DNA of 64,000 bases from Schistocephalus solidus (taxonomy: Eukaryota > Platyhelminthes > Cestoda > Diphyllobothriidea > Diphyllobothriidae). Where the stretch lies: contig WEDG01000724.1 of NCBI GenBank assembly GCA_017591395.1, forward strand, positions 124,001-188,000, read 5' to 3'. The position numbers and the translations under genes are program-made. Positions 1-11,800 of the stretch are shown here, one piece after another; within the stretch, counting starts at the first letter, position 1, and each line of letters opens with the position of its first letter. A model generated the notes under the pieces. That model saw only the letters and a list, made by a program, of their open reading frames with translations. It searched no databases and was not told where the DNA came from.

Positions 1-165
1 GGGAGTGCCATAGAAGCCTAACCCACAGCCACTTCACACAAACACGCACACTGGGCTGACCGCATGGTCCAGGTTATCCCGTCAGTTGACAACCTTCCAA
101 GCCACAGTTTTTATCTCACTGTGATAGCTTCAAGTGCATCAGATTACTTATAGTGTAGGACTGAT
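1..165 (-). repeat. Fragment of composite repeat, LINE-3'UTR-like module D
   Basis: The stretch matches the module at about 45,900-46,130 almost throughout. It includes the cactgggctgaccgc-like core, the ccgtcagttg segment and the ccaagccac segment followed by a short palindromic end. The orientation follows the minus-strand LINE at 46-51 kb, whose 3' UTR carries a related version. The copy is cut by the window edge. Confidence 0.7.
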
Positions 166-850
166 ACACAGTTCCCTTCAAGCTGTGGCAGGGGGGGGGG
201 TCTTTGCAGGTAGTCTATGCATATTAGGACCTCGGCGGATTCCCCAGTTATTTTGCCGGATGTCACAGCTTCCTTAAATGTATCGCCCCTTGGCGCCGAA
301 GTTACAAAAGTACATGAGCTTCCTTTATCGCTTGGCAGGTTAAATAAACTGACGTGCCGCATCAATCAATCAATCAGTTGCATGGCCTGATTGTCAGTTT
401 TCGACCCACGACGGAGCTGACTGGTGGTCAGTTTCTACGGCGCCTGCCACTCGAAGAAGCCCATAAAGGGCAGCATCAGTTAATGTCGTTCGGATTCAAA
501 ATCCGTAGCCTGGAAGACCACTTTGGCAGGCTTCAAAGAGAATTCAGGAGATCACTTCAAATGCATGTATGTTGAAAGTAAAGAATAAATAGAACCAGAA
601 AACGTTTCCAGCGAGGGAGGCCAGTCGCGCTTCGTGCCGAATGTCCGAACTCTCGGTCACGGCGGCCACACCTCACCGCCATGCAAAGTAGTCGATAACC
701 CTGTCCTGCCGACTAGCTCTGCGAGTCGGGGGTATCGAGGCCTTTATCAGAAGAAGGTTTATAAGCTGGCCTGGTAGACGTCAGACATTTGGCCGAACCG
801 GTACTTTGTAGTCTTAGCACCGACTGGCAGACTAACAGCCCACCAGAGTT
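166..850. other. Unassigned stretch
   Basis: A nine-base G run lies near 188-197. I see no recognisable coding frame, tRNA-like boxes or known repeat between here and the LINE fragment. Confidence 0.5.
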
Positions 851-854
851 GGTC

Positions 855-1700
855 ATTGAGGAGGGGGCGAATCGCTGATGATATTGATGCATACGGATCC
901 CCGAAGAGGCAGATGCAGGGCCATCAATCGTTCGTTTATGCCCTGGGGCAAACAGGGCGGTTGTCCCCCACGATGTCGCTCCGGATTACAAATGCAATGT
1001 CTTTTGGCGGCCGCTCCACCAGAAGTTTTTAGCCGGCACCCACCTCCTTCAGCGAACAGCGATGCCCACCTTGTAGCGCGCCTGTTCTCGAGCGACTAGC
1101 ACCCTCTTTTTTCCAGCTCGCTGCTTCTTGTATTGTCCGAACATTCCAGAGTGAGCGGACTCAGTCTAGCAGTCCATGGAATGGAGCAGGGTCGATTGGG
1201 ACAGAGGCTGCTTTTTGTCTGATTATTTCGACTGTGGGTTTTTAATCTGTCAGTCAAGGTCAGTGTGTATATGACGTTGTCTCCACATTTTATGGCGCCT
1301 TTTTTTGCCCCTTCACCCCTGAGGCGGCAAGCAGCCCTGTCCTCAACTAAGGCTGTTCAGATATCCCAGGCGGCTGCCAAACTCTACTATGGGTCACGGC
1401 TATAATTAACGGAGGAGTGACTCGAGTTAGCCTGGACCACCTAGGGTATTGTATGTCACCTTCCCCGTAGGACTATTTGAATTTGGGGAGGAGCAGGAGG
1501 AGGAGGAGCATGGCTGGGACGCGAAGGAGAGCATAACACCGCATACCCGCATCTGGTTTGGCCTGCCGGTTGCGGCGGTTACCTGGTTGTGATCGCTAGA
1601 CAGATCCTAGCTTCGGGGAGCCACAGGTGAGAGCTGAATGCAGTTACGGGGTGTCGGTCGTAGTCAGCACGTGCAGGAGGCCAATGCTGCGAGCTTCTAC
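855..1700 (-). mobile_element. Old LINE fragment: 5' leader and start of AP endonuclease
   Basis: This is an eroded copy of the 50,100-50,900 part of the LINE on the same strand. It shares the ccccgaagaggcag segment, the endonuclease region and the leader with its cggttgcggcggttac-like stretch. At the 5' side it continues into leader sequence also present at 55,130-55,210 in the plus-strand copy, so the family leader is longer than in the 50.9-kb copy. All frames are broken. Only endonuclease and leader remain; the reverse transcriptase is absent. Confidence 0.75.
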
Positions 1701-1779
1701 GATCTTCACCGTGGACCCCTAACTGGACCTCCCCACACTCTACTTCCGCGAAAGCAGATAAGGAGGTACGGAAAAAGGC

Positions 1780-1885
1780 ATGATATATCGGGATGGACAT
1801 TTCTGGCTTATAAGCCATCGTCAGCCGACCGTACCCAACTCACGGTTTTGCGTACCTCGAGTTTGAACCCGGGTTGTTTTCATTG
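1780..1885 (-). repeat. SINE fragment (tRNA-derived family 1)
   Basis: The body shows the family block seen in full copies, reading on the minus strand from the B-box-like ggtttgaaccc-type region into ctgacgatggcttataagcc. It is 5' and 3' truncated and diverged. Confidence 0.6.
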
Positions 1886-2159
1886 AGCTTTGATCATAGA
1901 AAGACGCATTAATCTCGTTCCATTAGAAGTATCCAACATATAGTGCGGAAAGCTCTAACACAAGGGCAAAATCGGGGTTGGTTCAAAAGTATTCGGGATG
2001 AAAAATATTTAAAACCAAAACTACTTTTTTTGAACGGATCACATAAAGAAGATGCCAGAAATTACCGAATGGAGTACAAGAAACAATATTTCTTACGTTT
2101 CCATAAAATATATTTTAACCCGCGGTCTGTGGTACTTGAGTCGAACGCTCTACCAACAG

Positions 2160-2319
2160 GACAACGAGCACATGGCTCTTTGGTAGAGCGTTCGACTCAA
2201 TTACCACAGGTCGTGGATTCGAATCCCATTTGGTCCACGCATGCGATTGGGTATTACTGGCTGACGATGGCTTATAATCCAGAAATGGCCACTCAAGTCT
2301 CCCTTGACTTTATCCTTGA

Positions 2320-2323
<4 letters not shown>
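2160..2323 (+). repeat. SINE, tRNA-derived family 1
   Basis: An A-box-like tggtagagcgttcgactc is followed by a B-box-like gattcgaatccc and then the family body (actggctgacgatgg, agaaatggcc, tctccc). This is an internal Pol III promoter arrangement on a tRNA-like head. It runs directly into the (TA)n tract and faces a minus-strand copy on the other side. Confidence 0.85.

Positions 2324-2397
<74 letters not shown>
2324..2397. repeat. (TA)n microsatellite
   Basis: About 37 near-perfect TA units lie between two SINE copies in opposite orientation. Confidence 0.98.
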
Positions 2398-2399
<2 letters not shown>

Positions 2400-2400
<1 letters not shown>

Positions 2401-2690
2401 CAAGTTAAGGAACATGCTTGTACCGTTGTGTCTTGGGGCTAAATCTAGAACCCGCGCAGGCAGCCGCATAGCGACTATTTGCATACATATTATGGAGTAT
2501 CGACAAAGACAAAGGAGACCGGAATGGCCATTTCTGGCTTATTAGCCATCATGAGCTAGTCATACCGAGTCTCACGTGTGGACCACATGGAATTCGAATC
2601 CACAACCTGCGGTAATTGAGTCGAAAGCTTTACCAATGAGCCACGGGCTCGTTGCACTCGTACCGCGCATAAGCCCCTGATCTTAGGCGC
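2400..2690 (-). repeat. SINE family 1, with downstream tail
   Basis: On the minus strand it shows the tRNA-like head (gggctcattggtaaagc, then ggattcgaattcc), the body with ctgatggctaataagcc, and the 3' tail region seen in tandem copies (gcctgcgcgggttctagat-like). With the copy at 2,160 it forms an inverted pair around the (TA)n tract. Confidence 0.8.
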
Positions 2691-2699
2691 AACAGATAG

Positions 2700-3095
2700 A
2701 GAATCAATCCTATAAGACAGAATACTGTGAGTGTCTACTCATCTGCCGGATGGGCGTTTATTCACAAAATCCTAAACGAAGACGAATCTGCCTACTAAAT
2801 GTGGATGGGAGCAGAAGTCGTCTCTGCCTTTCTCTCCTTTTTAACAGTCTACCGCAGTTATCGTTAGCTTGGTGGCCTTGAGACGTAGTAGGTGGTCGTA
2901 GGTCTGTCACACTATTCGCTTTGGAGGGTTGTGCTCCTTTTCCCTAACTGTCTTTTGAATCTGAGTAAAATCCTTGAGAAATCAAATCACTTCGTTCCGC
3001 AACTGCCAGCGTACAAATCTCACGGAAGGGTGGAGGCGAATGTCCGCATTCCAGGTGTGTGTATGAGTGAAAAAGAAGAAGGTTGTTCGTTCACC
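2700..3095. other. Unassigned stretch
   Basis: I see no convincing coding, repeat or RNA signal. A 75-codon open frame at 2,892-3,119 resembles no family. Confidence 0.4.
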
Positions 3096-3099
3096 GAAA

Positions 3100-3310
3100 T
3101 CATGAATTTATTCGTCTGAACTTTCGAATTCTTACTGGAGTCAATCATCAGAGATAAAACAGCAACATAAACGAGTAAAATTTATAGGAGTGGCCAATCA
3201 GAAGCCAGTGATGCCAGTCCGGAGGTGACTACGCAGGGCCATGTATGCCGGCGCCAGATCGATAAATCGATTAACCGAGTTCTCATCGGAGGCCATGATT
3301 CCGGTGAACG
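3100..3310 (-). mobile_element. PLE terminal fragment with hammerhead relic
   Basis: On the minus strand, 3,114-3,155 carries an intact CUGAUGA core and GAAA, with short stem I (three of four pairs) and cleavage triplet UUC. It is followed by AGACGAATAAA as in other PLE ends here. The inner part (ggaggtgactacg, gataaatcgatt) repeats at 26,340-26,400, so both are ends of one PLE family. No coding part remains. Confidence 0.65.
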
Positions 3311-3689
3311 AACAACCTTCTTCTTCCTCACGGAAAGGTGTTTAGAAATATTTATATATTTCCCATATTCCCAATACAGACACTAATTAAATATGCCTTT
3401 CTTCTTTAGGAGAGAATGATGAAAAGTTTAGCCCGGGGAGTTTTCTTCAGATTCGCCATTTTCGAAAGAAAAAACTAAACATAATATCTAAAATTTGTGA
3501 TTTCTTAAAAAATTATGAAGCTTTGAATTGTTATTACTGTGGTGCCCATCGGCATCCACCCGTATACCTGAACATCAGCTATCGTTAAAGAGATAAGAAA
3601 ACATATGACGGGTGGCCATGCAAAAACTGGAAGCACACTTTCCTGGGATAAAACTTACGATGTTGGCGTTTGGCCTGTAAAAATGGGGC

Positions 3690-4075
3690 AAATATTACTT
3701 AGATGGCCCCCTAAACCAGACACATCAATAGGAACGCTCTGCCCAAGTAATAAAGGCGGCCCTGCGCATAGTTCCAGGCAGGTTAAATAGTCTCCTAACC
3801 TAACCCTAACATAAAGCCTAACATAAATCTAAACCGTAACCCTAGTCTTAAGCCTAACCCTGCCCTAAATAATAACTCCATAGTTAACACTAATCATAAC
3901 CTTAACTCTAAACATAACCCCTACCCTAAACACTTTCCTTAAACCTAACCCTAAATGTAATTATAACCTTTAACCTGGTCCTAATGTTTCTGGGATTTGG
4001 CGCAAAGCCGCTCGTATTACGGACGGTTATTGTTCCCATGCCTTGTTCAGGGGCCATGCCATTCATCCTTACAGA
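3690..4075. mobile_element. Foldback/MITE-like element with telomere-like interior
   Basis: The left end (ttagatggccccctaaacc, then ataggaacgctctgcc) and right end (tgttcccatgccttgttc, then aggggccatgcc) are inverted copies of about 80 bp. Between them, about 3,790-3,985 is a degenerate run of CCTAAC/CCTAAA units (telomere-type TTAGGG on the minus strand). No transposase is present. The structure recurs at 10.4, 17.7, 30.1 and 63.1 kb. Confidence 0.75.
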
Positions 4076-4179
4076 AAATGGCGGCAAATTTCTGGGGATA
4101 ACGTACTCATATAGGGCGTCCAACAATAACAGGACGTTCCTTTGGATGCCACATAAAAAGTTCTAAGTAAGAACGAAGG

Positions 4180-5865
4180 CGACCGCAGGAAACTCCGACG
4201 GGCTAACCGGAAGCAACAAACATATGCCACAGCCAAGCATAGGATTATTTATTGGACACGGTTAAAAGGTTAACTGCTCTTTTGCATCTCCATACGACTG
4301 AGGCCAACTGGGAAGCCAAGGTCGAAAGTTGACGGAGTAAATTTTGGCCATTTTTTAAAGGAATGTAGTTAGAACCTTACGGCCGGCGTTCGTCTAACCC
4401 GCAAGAAATAGGTTGGCTCATTCACTACCAGCTCGACAGTTAATGCTGATAACTAATTAGCCTTTGGCAATCCCAACGAAGATGGTCACGGTTTCCAAGA
4501 TGGCCAGGGTCTCCAAGACGTTACTCTCTAGGCAGGTTCCTCCTTCATATTGGGGCAATTTATAAGCGATTTCAGAAGCTAGTAATTTCTAACCCACCCG
4601 CGCATTTCTCCTTCCAATTTTAGCGCTCCATTTGAAATTTTGTGGGTAGTTCTTTCTATGTCTTCCTTATCGTCCACTGTTAATCCGTTTTTGCGTGGGG
4701 CATGTAGGTTTTCAAATTACTTCTTCGCGTTGTAGCCTTTTCTGCTAGTTAATTTTAGTCGAAGCTCGTTCACCAGGTCCCTTGGTAAGCAAAAATGCTT
4801 TCCAATAAAATTATCCCCAGCGAGACATGTATTTTCGGCAGTGGTGGCATGGGTTGCATTCGCACCTTCGTGAAGTATCACACTGCTCCACTTCTCTCCC
4901 TCACAAGCGGTCTTGGAAGTTCCAGACCTAATCTCACCAGCTCAACTGAACATGCAATCGTGCGTTTTGTTATGTCTCAATAAAATTTTCTCAATTTTTT
5001 AAGTTGACCAAAATTTTACGGAGAATTTAAGCGAGTACTTTTCATGGAAGATTTTTATTCACACCACAGGAGAAGTTTTATTGTTACATTTAGTTCCCTA
5101 ATCTTTCTTAAGACCCACCAAAATGATCGAACCAACAATTATACTCACATGTATCATTGACTCAACAACATCGATTATGAGGGAGAGGCGATATTTAATC
5201 GCCGCTACAACTTTCGCGACCGCAAATTCAACTGTTTTTGTGCCCGGTAGAACGCAGGAGTAGGATGGAACGCTGAGTCTCCGTCTCTTCGCGATCGTTT
5301 TTCCCTTCGGGTAGCACTTTGTCTATCTTGCTCAACGCACACTGAGATATCCACCCTTTTTGCTTATTTAAGAGAATCAGGAGACCGTCAACAGATGTTG
5401 GAGGGCACACTCTTTGAAGGCAATAAAACGAGTCTATCAGCTGCCATCCACGGCCAGCATGTCGCATTTTCAATTGTTCAACTCGTGACGACCAAACGAC
5501 TGTATTACACAGTAAAAAGACTCAAACAGTTTAAAAGTGTGCCAAGCATTTTTAAAAGGGCTCTGACCCTATTTTTCCGACAAAAGCGCATCACAGAATT
5601 AAAGTTATTTGTCCTCCGAAGGTATGGTTGAATGATGGTAATGATTTGCAATTAAATAACCTGGGATCCTTCAGTGTCTTTCATACAGATAAACAATTTG
5701 CAAGAGATTATGGGGTTTGCGAATTGTTTTTTTTTTCGTCAAAAAGACTTGGTAGAAATAAGGCGAGACCTTATTGTCGCGCCAAAAGCCTTCTAGGTGC
5801 CACTGCTGTCCTCTGCACGTCACAGACTCTAAGCAACCTTAAAGGCATTAGCTGACTCAATTATA
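4180..5865. other. Unassigned stretch
   Basis: No recognised coding or repeat feature. Small open frames at 4,795-4,983, 5,228-5,473 and 5,395-5,855 overlap in conflicting frames and show no family motif, so I leave them uncalled. Confidence 0.4.
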
Positions 5866-5867
5866 AA

Positions 5868-5968
5868 AACTCGGTGGCCTCGATGGGATTCGAACCCGAG
5901 ACAGCAGGGTCAAGGCTTGAACTGCGAAGCTCCGGCCAAGAACCACGAGTTCAATCACACCTAAGCAC
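5868..5968 (-). repeat. SINE fragment, tRNA-derived family 2
   Basis: On the minus strand a B-box-like cgggttcgaatcccat is followed by cgaggccaccgag, matching the family at 14.3, 14.6 and 43.1 kb. The middle shared block is ttcaagccttgaccctgctg. This family differs from family 1 in head and body. Confidence 0.7.
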
Positions 5969-5969
5969 C

Positions 5970-6920
5970 TATTAAAGGAATAATCCTTTTGTAGTACCTT
6001 TTGTGTCCACACTACCTTTAATAGTTCCTCGTCGCGATGCCTGGCTCAGCTTACGCTGTCTTACTTGATCTTCTAAAAGCTCGCCACAGTTCTGAACCGA
6101 ATTCTTTAATCAAATCTGTGCAAGGAGAGTAGATTTAATGACGCCTCTTTATTTGTCTCCAACTTCTGTCGCTTGTGTTACATCTGCCCGCTAACTCTTT
6201 CAAAACTTCCCATTCGTGGTCGCTGATTTCCCTGGAACTTGCTAGGACTAGATCTAGTACAAACTTTAAGGCGTTGCGAAGAACTCTTCAAGAAGGTGGA
6301 CTTGCATGACAGCTTTAAGGAAGTTACTTACTCTACTGAATGTATGGCTGCCCATTTATTAGCCACTGTGTTTTTTAGGTTTTCAAATATTATTTTCTGT
6401 ATCCTTTTGGTCTTAACTTATGAAACTGTCAAAAACCTCACCGTTCAACAAATGGCACTGCTTCTCGCTCATGTTCCCTCGCACTCAGTACATCACAAGG
6501 TCGTATATGCTACAAACAAACCATTTTTTCCATAAACTGACTAAATGCCATCGCCCAGTGTTATATCACCTGTGTCTGTGGATGTGGTTGACAAGCATCC
6601 TTTCAGGATTCGTGGTTCAAGAACTGGCTACCGTCTCTCCGTTTCCGTTACCCTCTGTTTAGCTTATAGCCCCTTTTAACGTAACTTACTAATCTGCATT
6701 TCAGTGAAACTGGATACCTGAGGCTTTACTCACCAAATCCACTAACTTCAGTTCTAAATCCTGCTGCTCAGTTGTCTGCTGATTGCTCTTAATTTGGCTG
6801 CCCGAAGTAGCTGTATTAGGCACCATTCTGGCATTTTGCTCAATTTTCATGGAACTTCTTATGCTGCGCATAAAGCCAGACTAAGTACCCTGGGTGCCGT
6901 TCATATGCTTGTCCGGTGCT
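5970..6920. other. Unassigned stretch
   Basis: An open frame of 98 codons at 6,239-6,535 has hydrophobic segments but no family signature and is overlapped by another frame. I see no repeat hallmark here. Confidence 0.35.
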
Positions 6921-6924
6921 GTGT

Positions 6925-7315
6925 GCGTGGACTGTGTGCCCCCTAAACGGGCCACGTGGTAGATGCGTTGGACCAACACGGGGGCCACACCAGGGCACGG
7001 CATGCGTTATTCGGGTTGCGCTCCGCTAACAAATGCCGAACATGGAGGTGTGGTGGCACGCCTAGGGGCGGCTAGGACTTAGGGGAGCCAGCCGCACCAG
7101 CCACCTGCGTCCTCTCCCGCCTCCGGTCTTCTTGACTGTGTCTTGACACCGGGCTCAGGTGGGGGGAGGAGGAGAGAGTGCGGTAGATGCAGCGTAAGTC
7201 TACTATCACTTTAAACTAAATCACGTGCAAGTCACCGTCCCTGCTCCACACTTCCATGGAGCATACGGTGGACATAGTCGGACTACGACGGTCGAACCAT
7301 CGTGTGTGGACTGTA
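6925..7315 (+). repeat. GC-rich dispersed repeat C, near full unit
   Basis: Landmarks in order are gggccacgtggtagatgcg, ccaacacgggggccacacc, ttattcgggttgcgctcc, ccgcctccggtcttcttgac, agtgcggtagatgcagcg, catggagcatacggtggac and gactacgacggtcgaac. The same order recurs at 28.0-28.8 kb (minus), 45.7 kb (minus), 54.7-55.06 kb (plus) and in fragments. It has no coding capacity and no Pol III boxes that I can see. Confidence 0.85.
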
Positions 7316-7441
7316 GGACTGAGAGTCAGATGCACTGGTTCCTAGCGAGACTCCAGATGCCCCAAATCCCTGCACATTTCTGTGAGGACCACGTTTTGTG
7401 TGGCACGCGTTTACAAGCTGTTTAACCTTAGAAGCCACCGC

Positions 7442-7444
<3 letters not shown>

Positions 7445-7505
<61 letters not shown>
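7445..7505. repeat. (AT)n microsatellite
   Basis: About 30 uninterrupted AT units lie 130 bp beyond repeat C. Confidence 0.98.
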
Positions 7506-7508
<3 letters not shown>

Positions 7509-7809
7509 CACCTCCGGTCGCTATGGCACCGTCTTGCCACCGGAGCCCGATGAGTGAGAGAGGATTAGGCGCAGAAGATGCCGTGCAAGTTTACTTCGCC
7601 CATTACGCTGTGGGGAACCAGGTGGTTTTCATCGCTCTCGGTGACTAAACCGTCAAAGGACCAAGCCAATGGTGATCACACGCACACATGTGCACTGCTG
7701 AAGCACTCCTCTGCCCTCAACACTGTTCCATGAAAACCCTTCCATGAACAGACGTCCGGCTACGGCTACGGATGGGTTACGCTTTGGCCCGTGAGGTATT
7801 GCTCTTTCC

Positions 7810-8960
7810 CGTCTCAACTTATCCACTCGGACAATAGTAAATGTACAGGATCTGTGAGCTGCCCAATGTGCCAGCCCGTCCGTTCACAGCTTTTCGTCTT
7901 AAACCTTGAACAGATTTATCATGGTTGATTTGAAGACCATTTACTAACGACCATGCTGAGACATGATCCAGACCGTCCTTCAGAGACTGGGGACGTGCGT
8001 GCTTTTTAAGAGGATAGCCAACAGCCATATCGTCAGCATATTTTATATACAGACAATCGTTTGGTGATCCCAAATAGCCAGTGGTGAGGGAAAAGAGGTG
8101 AGGGGATAGAATGGCACGTTGCACAACACTACATTTGTTGGGAAAGACGGTATATTTCCGCCTACCGGATTGCACGAATTGAGCGCGGGAAGTAAAAGAG
8201 TCTGCAAGCCAAGGGATAATCCAACCGGGAGAGCCAAACGCGGATGTTTGGTTAAGGAGGAGATGGCACGGGATGGTGTTGAAGACAGAGTAGTAGTCAA
8301 GAAATGCACATACGCTCCATGTCAGCCCTTATCTAAATCTCTTAGAGCAGAATGGGCCGCAAGAGCAACGGCATCTAGGGTAATATGCTTGGCCTTATAT
8401 ACAAATGGCGAGGAGTCGGAGATATCGGATGAAAATAGCATAATTATATCTAAGACGATTCGTTCAGCAAGATTCAGTAAAGCGGAAAAACAGGCGATTG
8501 GACGAAAATATTTAGGACCAAAATTAGTGAACTTTTTCGGGTTAAGATTGATTTTACTATACACCAAACGTCAGGAATCTTAGACTCCACGAAGGACATG
8601 TTGTTAAGGTGTGTCAAAACAGGGGCAATCTGAGAGAAGCAATACATTAGTTTAAATGGGGAGACATCATCCGGCCCGGCAGCTGTTGAATCATAGACCT
8701 TTTTCAGGTGTTTCTCCACTGTTGCCACTGCCGCAGGAGAAAAGACATTTTGTAACAGTGAAATTTAGTTTGAGGAGGGATTGGAGTCAGTGGAAGTAGG
8801 GATTCAATGTTCATTTTAAGATTCTACATCGGCATCAAGATGTGTCGGTTTGCTGCATTGGTCAGTGAGATGTTTAAGATTCCTCCAGAGTTCACCATGG
8901 GAAAGAGAAAACGAAAGTGTAGAAGGAGAGGCAAAAAGCTAACTAACAAACATATTATTT
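7810..8960 (-). pseudogene. Decayed LINE reverse transcriptase (second LINE family)
   Basis: Read on the minus strand in shifting frames, this is the palm and fingers of a non-LTR reverse transcriptase. About 8,900-8,840 gives HGELWRNLKHLTDQ. About 8,690-8,650 gives TAAGPDDVSPF. About 8,500-8,460 gives YFRPIACFSALLNLAERIV. About 8,130-8,090 gives VVQRAILSPHLFSL, the QGxxLSPxLF motif with G changed to R. About 8,050-8,020 gives KYADDMAVGY, the catalytic YADD box with both aspartates kept. The motif set differs from the LINE at 46-62 kb (FADD), so this is a separate, possibly CR1/jockey-like, family; the clade is a guess. At least three frameshifts, no endonuclease and no 3' end make it a dead fragment. 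Confidence 0.8.
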
Positions 8961-10415
8961 AGCCTGGATTGTCTGAGAAAAGCAAGGATAGTGTAAGATA
9001 GACAAGTCTGGAGCAGGCAAATGTTTTGTGGGGACGTATCGTGAACCTTAATTTTCCTTGTTGAACATCACTCACATTTGAATTCGAACGATTTTGCTCA
9101 CAGCCAGGTGATTTAAGAAGGTACAAATAATCCCAAAGTAACATCTACCTCAGTGTCTCCTGTCTTTGTCAGTCTCTTCCTGTTTGTGAGCCATCCACTT
9201 CTCCGTAGATAGGACACTATTGGACCTCCCTTTACGCTTAACAATCTGGAATTTTTATGAACTCACTTGGTGAGGCAATTCATTAACCGGCGCGGGTCTA
9301 AGACGCTCTCTGCCGACCACAAACCCGCAAGCTTATACTGAGTGGCAGGCCTGAGCACTCCAGCTCGTTTAACCAATTCGCACCTTCATGGCCTGGTGGG
9401 GTTGCAGTTTCACGCCTTCATTGTTCTCATATGCCAGCTGTGCGGGGGAGGGGGGAACGTGGTATTGAAACCTGTCAACAGGCCTCTTTCCCTCGATGGT
9501 GCCAGAACTCTCTAGAGCAGGAGGACGGCGTGAGGGTTGGGCGATGTCGGAGGTGACGAAAACCGCTATCCTACTACAACGCCCACCATCACCAAGTACT
9601 ACCGTCACCTCTGGTCTCTGTCCCTGTGGGGGGGGGGGGGGGGGGTGGATATGATGGTTTGTGGCACAGGCGGAAGACGTGGAGATAAGGGGTTTGTATA
9701 TGGGCCACCACGTGCTGGTTCTCTTGCCTCCGTCCAGATTACCTCGCACTTCCGCCATCCTCCCCTCCCCTCCCCCGCGTGACCACCTCCATTCCAGAGG
9801 TGACGGGTCGGTTATTTGACAGTTCATGTCGAGATCTCGGCTGAAGGGAACATCCACAGGGGAGGGGAGGGCGAAGTCGGGCGGCTAGAGGTGCTAGCTC
9901 GTTGGCGTGATAAACCCAAACGCAGGGAAGAAAGTGGTCGGACAGGCTGCTAGTGTTGGTAGGCAGATTACAGGACAGTAGTAGGCGCTTTGGAAGGCGA
10001 AGGTTGCGCGGTTTCAGACGGATACGGGCTTTTGCACTGACACCGGAAGTTGAACAGGAGAGAGAGAGAGAGATAGACTGGTCATATTAGCGGAAACAGC
10101 AGTAACACACAAAAGGATCTCAGCCGGAAACGGCTGGTCGACAAGTCGCGCAAAGTCGGAGCGCAGTTGATACTCAGTTCAGTCTCCGCAGAGGGTTGGG
10201 CAAAGTATCGACCAACGACTTTACCGGTAGGTTAGATGAGTGTGGACGCCAAACACAAGATGCAGCAAACGTGTCTATGGACAGTGCCCTTTCGGGTACT
10301 CAAATAAAAAAATATCTATCTATATAACCCATGTTGACAGCTGGCACAAGCGTGTAATAAAGGAGTCTGCTCTTTGGGAAAAAATGATATTATAGACTAA
10401 TATGCATCTCCAAGG
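8961..10415. other. Unassigned stretch with a poly-G tract
   Basis: A run of about 18 G lies at 9,628-9,645 and an (AG)n tract near 10,058-10,072. The 162-codon minus frame at 9,369-9,857 crosses the G run and has no family resemblance. Confidence 0.45.
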
Positions 10416-10417
10416 AA

Positions 10418-10785
10418 GAATAATGGTAAGGATGCTTTATATGGTCGCCTAAACAGGACACGGGAAAAGGAACCATCCACAATACATGTGGCTTTGCGGT
10501 AAATTCTAAGAAAATTGTGCTGAGGATTACGGTGAGGGCTTAGGGTCAGGATTATGATTAGGCTAAGGGTTAAAGTTATTATCGTATTAACTGAAGGTTT
10601 TAGGTTTAGGGTAGGGTTAGAGTTGATATTAAGGTGACAGTTTAGTTTGACGTTAGGGTCAAGGTTAGCGATAAGACACGTGTAGATTTACTCTTCCTGG
10701 AATTTACCATAAGACCGCCTATTTTAAGTAGGCAGGGCGGTTCCAATTCCCGTGATCTGTTTAGGTGGCCAAACAAGGGACACTG
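10418..10785. mobile_element. Foldback/MITE-like element with telomere-like interior
   Basis: The left end (tatggtcgcctaaacaggac, then cgggaaaagg) and right end (cggttccaattcccgtg, then ctgtttaggtggcc) are inverted repeats; the inner arm tggctttgcggtaaattc also has its inverted partner. The interior, about 10,535-10,665, is rich in degenerate TTAGGG-type units. It is non-coding. Confidence 0.8.
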
Positions 10786-11069
10786 ACCGAGTGTATAACG
10801 GAGAGGACTCTAATTGGACAGTCTCGAGCACCAAGCAATACCCTATGGACTGTGCCAAGTCACCTTCGGAGGTGTGCCCAGCTGCCTTGAAGTTCAGGTC
10901 AGCAATCCGTGTAAAGGTCCCCATTGTGATGGGAAATCGATTATTCTAAATGTAAGGGACAGTATGACAGTTTGTGGTTTGTCAACCATAATCAGCCGGT
11001 CAGACCCTGGTCGGCCTAGAAGTTCAACCCAGTGAATGTACAAGTTTCAGATGAATATTACCGGCAAAG

Positions 11070-11325
11070 TCTAAGTGCTAGCCTTCTGATCAACGGGTCG
11101 CGGGTTCGATCCTCGGGTGGTGCACCACCTGGCTGATGACGGCTAGTAGGCCAGAAATGGCCATTCCAGTCTCCCTTTGTCTTTGCCAGCAATATTCATC
11201 TGTCTATTCTACTACTAGCCACTGTGCGGCTGCTGACGGGCTCGAGAGTGAGCCTCAAGGCAGAACTGGACGAGTGAGTTCCGTTAGCGATCGGTGAGCG
11301 TTCATCAACGAACGCTGCCTTATAA
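11070..11325 (+). repeat. SINE family 1 with 3' tail
   Basis: The truncated tRNA-like head (cgcgggttcgatcctcggg B box) is followed by ctggctgatgacggctagt, agaaatggcc and ccagtctccct. The downstream tail runs gccactgtgcggctgctgac, then gagtgagttccgttagcg and cgttcatcaacgaacg. The last segment is also the leader of full copies (29,780), showing that the unit is circularly permuted or tandem by origin. Confidence 0.85.
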
Positions 11326-11382
11326 CTACTATGTTTCTTCAAAAAGATGTCCTGAGGAGGCAAATGAAGAAGGACGAGATCA

Positions 11383-11498
11383 AGAAGAAGAAGACGAAGA
11401 AGAAGAAGAAGAAGAAGAAGAAGAAGAAGAAGAAGAAGAAGAAGAAGAAGAAAGATAAGAATGAGGACGAATAATAATAATATGAATAATAATAAGAC

Positions 11499-11557
<59 letters not shown>

Positions 11558-11628
11558 TGAAGAAGAAAGAGGAGAAGGAGGAGAAGAAGAAGAGAAAAGA
11601 AGAAGAAGAAGAAGAAGAAGAAGAAAAA

Positions 11629-11663
<35 letters not shown>

Positions 11664-11800
11664 AGAAGAAGAAGAAAGAGAAGAAGAAGAAGAAGAAGAA
11701 GAAGAAGAAGAAGAAGAAGAAGAAGAAGAAGAAGGGAGGAGGAAGAGGCGGAGGAGGAAGAGGCGGAGGAGGAAGAGGCGGAGGAGGAAGAGGCGGAGGA
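11383..11800. repeat. Compound purine microsatellite plus minisatellite
   Basis: (GAA)n gives way to (AAT)n at about 11,470-11,557, then to mixed (GAA)/(GGA), and ends in about five copies of a 12-base ggaggaagaggc unit at 11,737-11,800. The plus strand is almost entirely purine except in the AAT part. Long frames through it encode only low-complexity sequence. Confidence 0.97.

Noticed and set aside
3790..3985. True interstitial telomere (chromosome-end remnant)
   Set aside because: The CCCTAA-like run is highly degenerate and enclosed by the inverted arms of a repeated element, so it is better explained as the interior of that element.
9369..9857. 162-codon minus-strand frame
   Set aside because: It crosses a poly-G tract (poly-Pro in translation) and is mirrored by an open frame on the other strand; no domain recognised.
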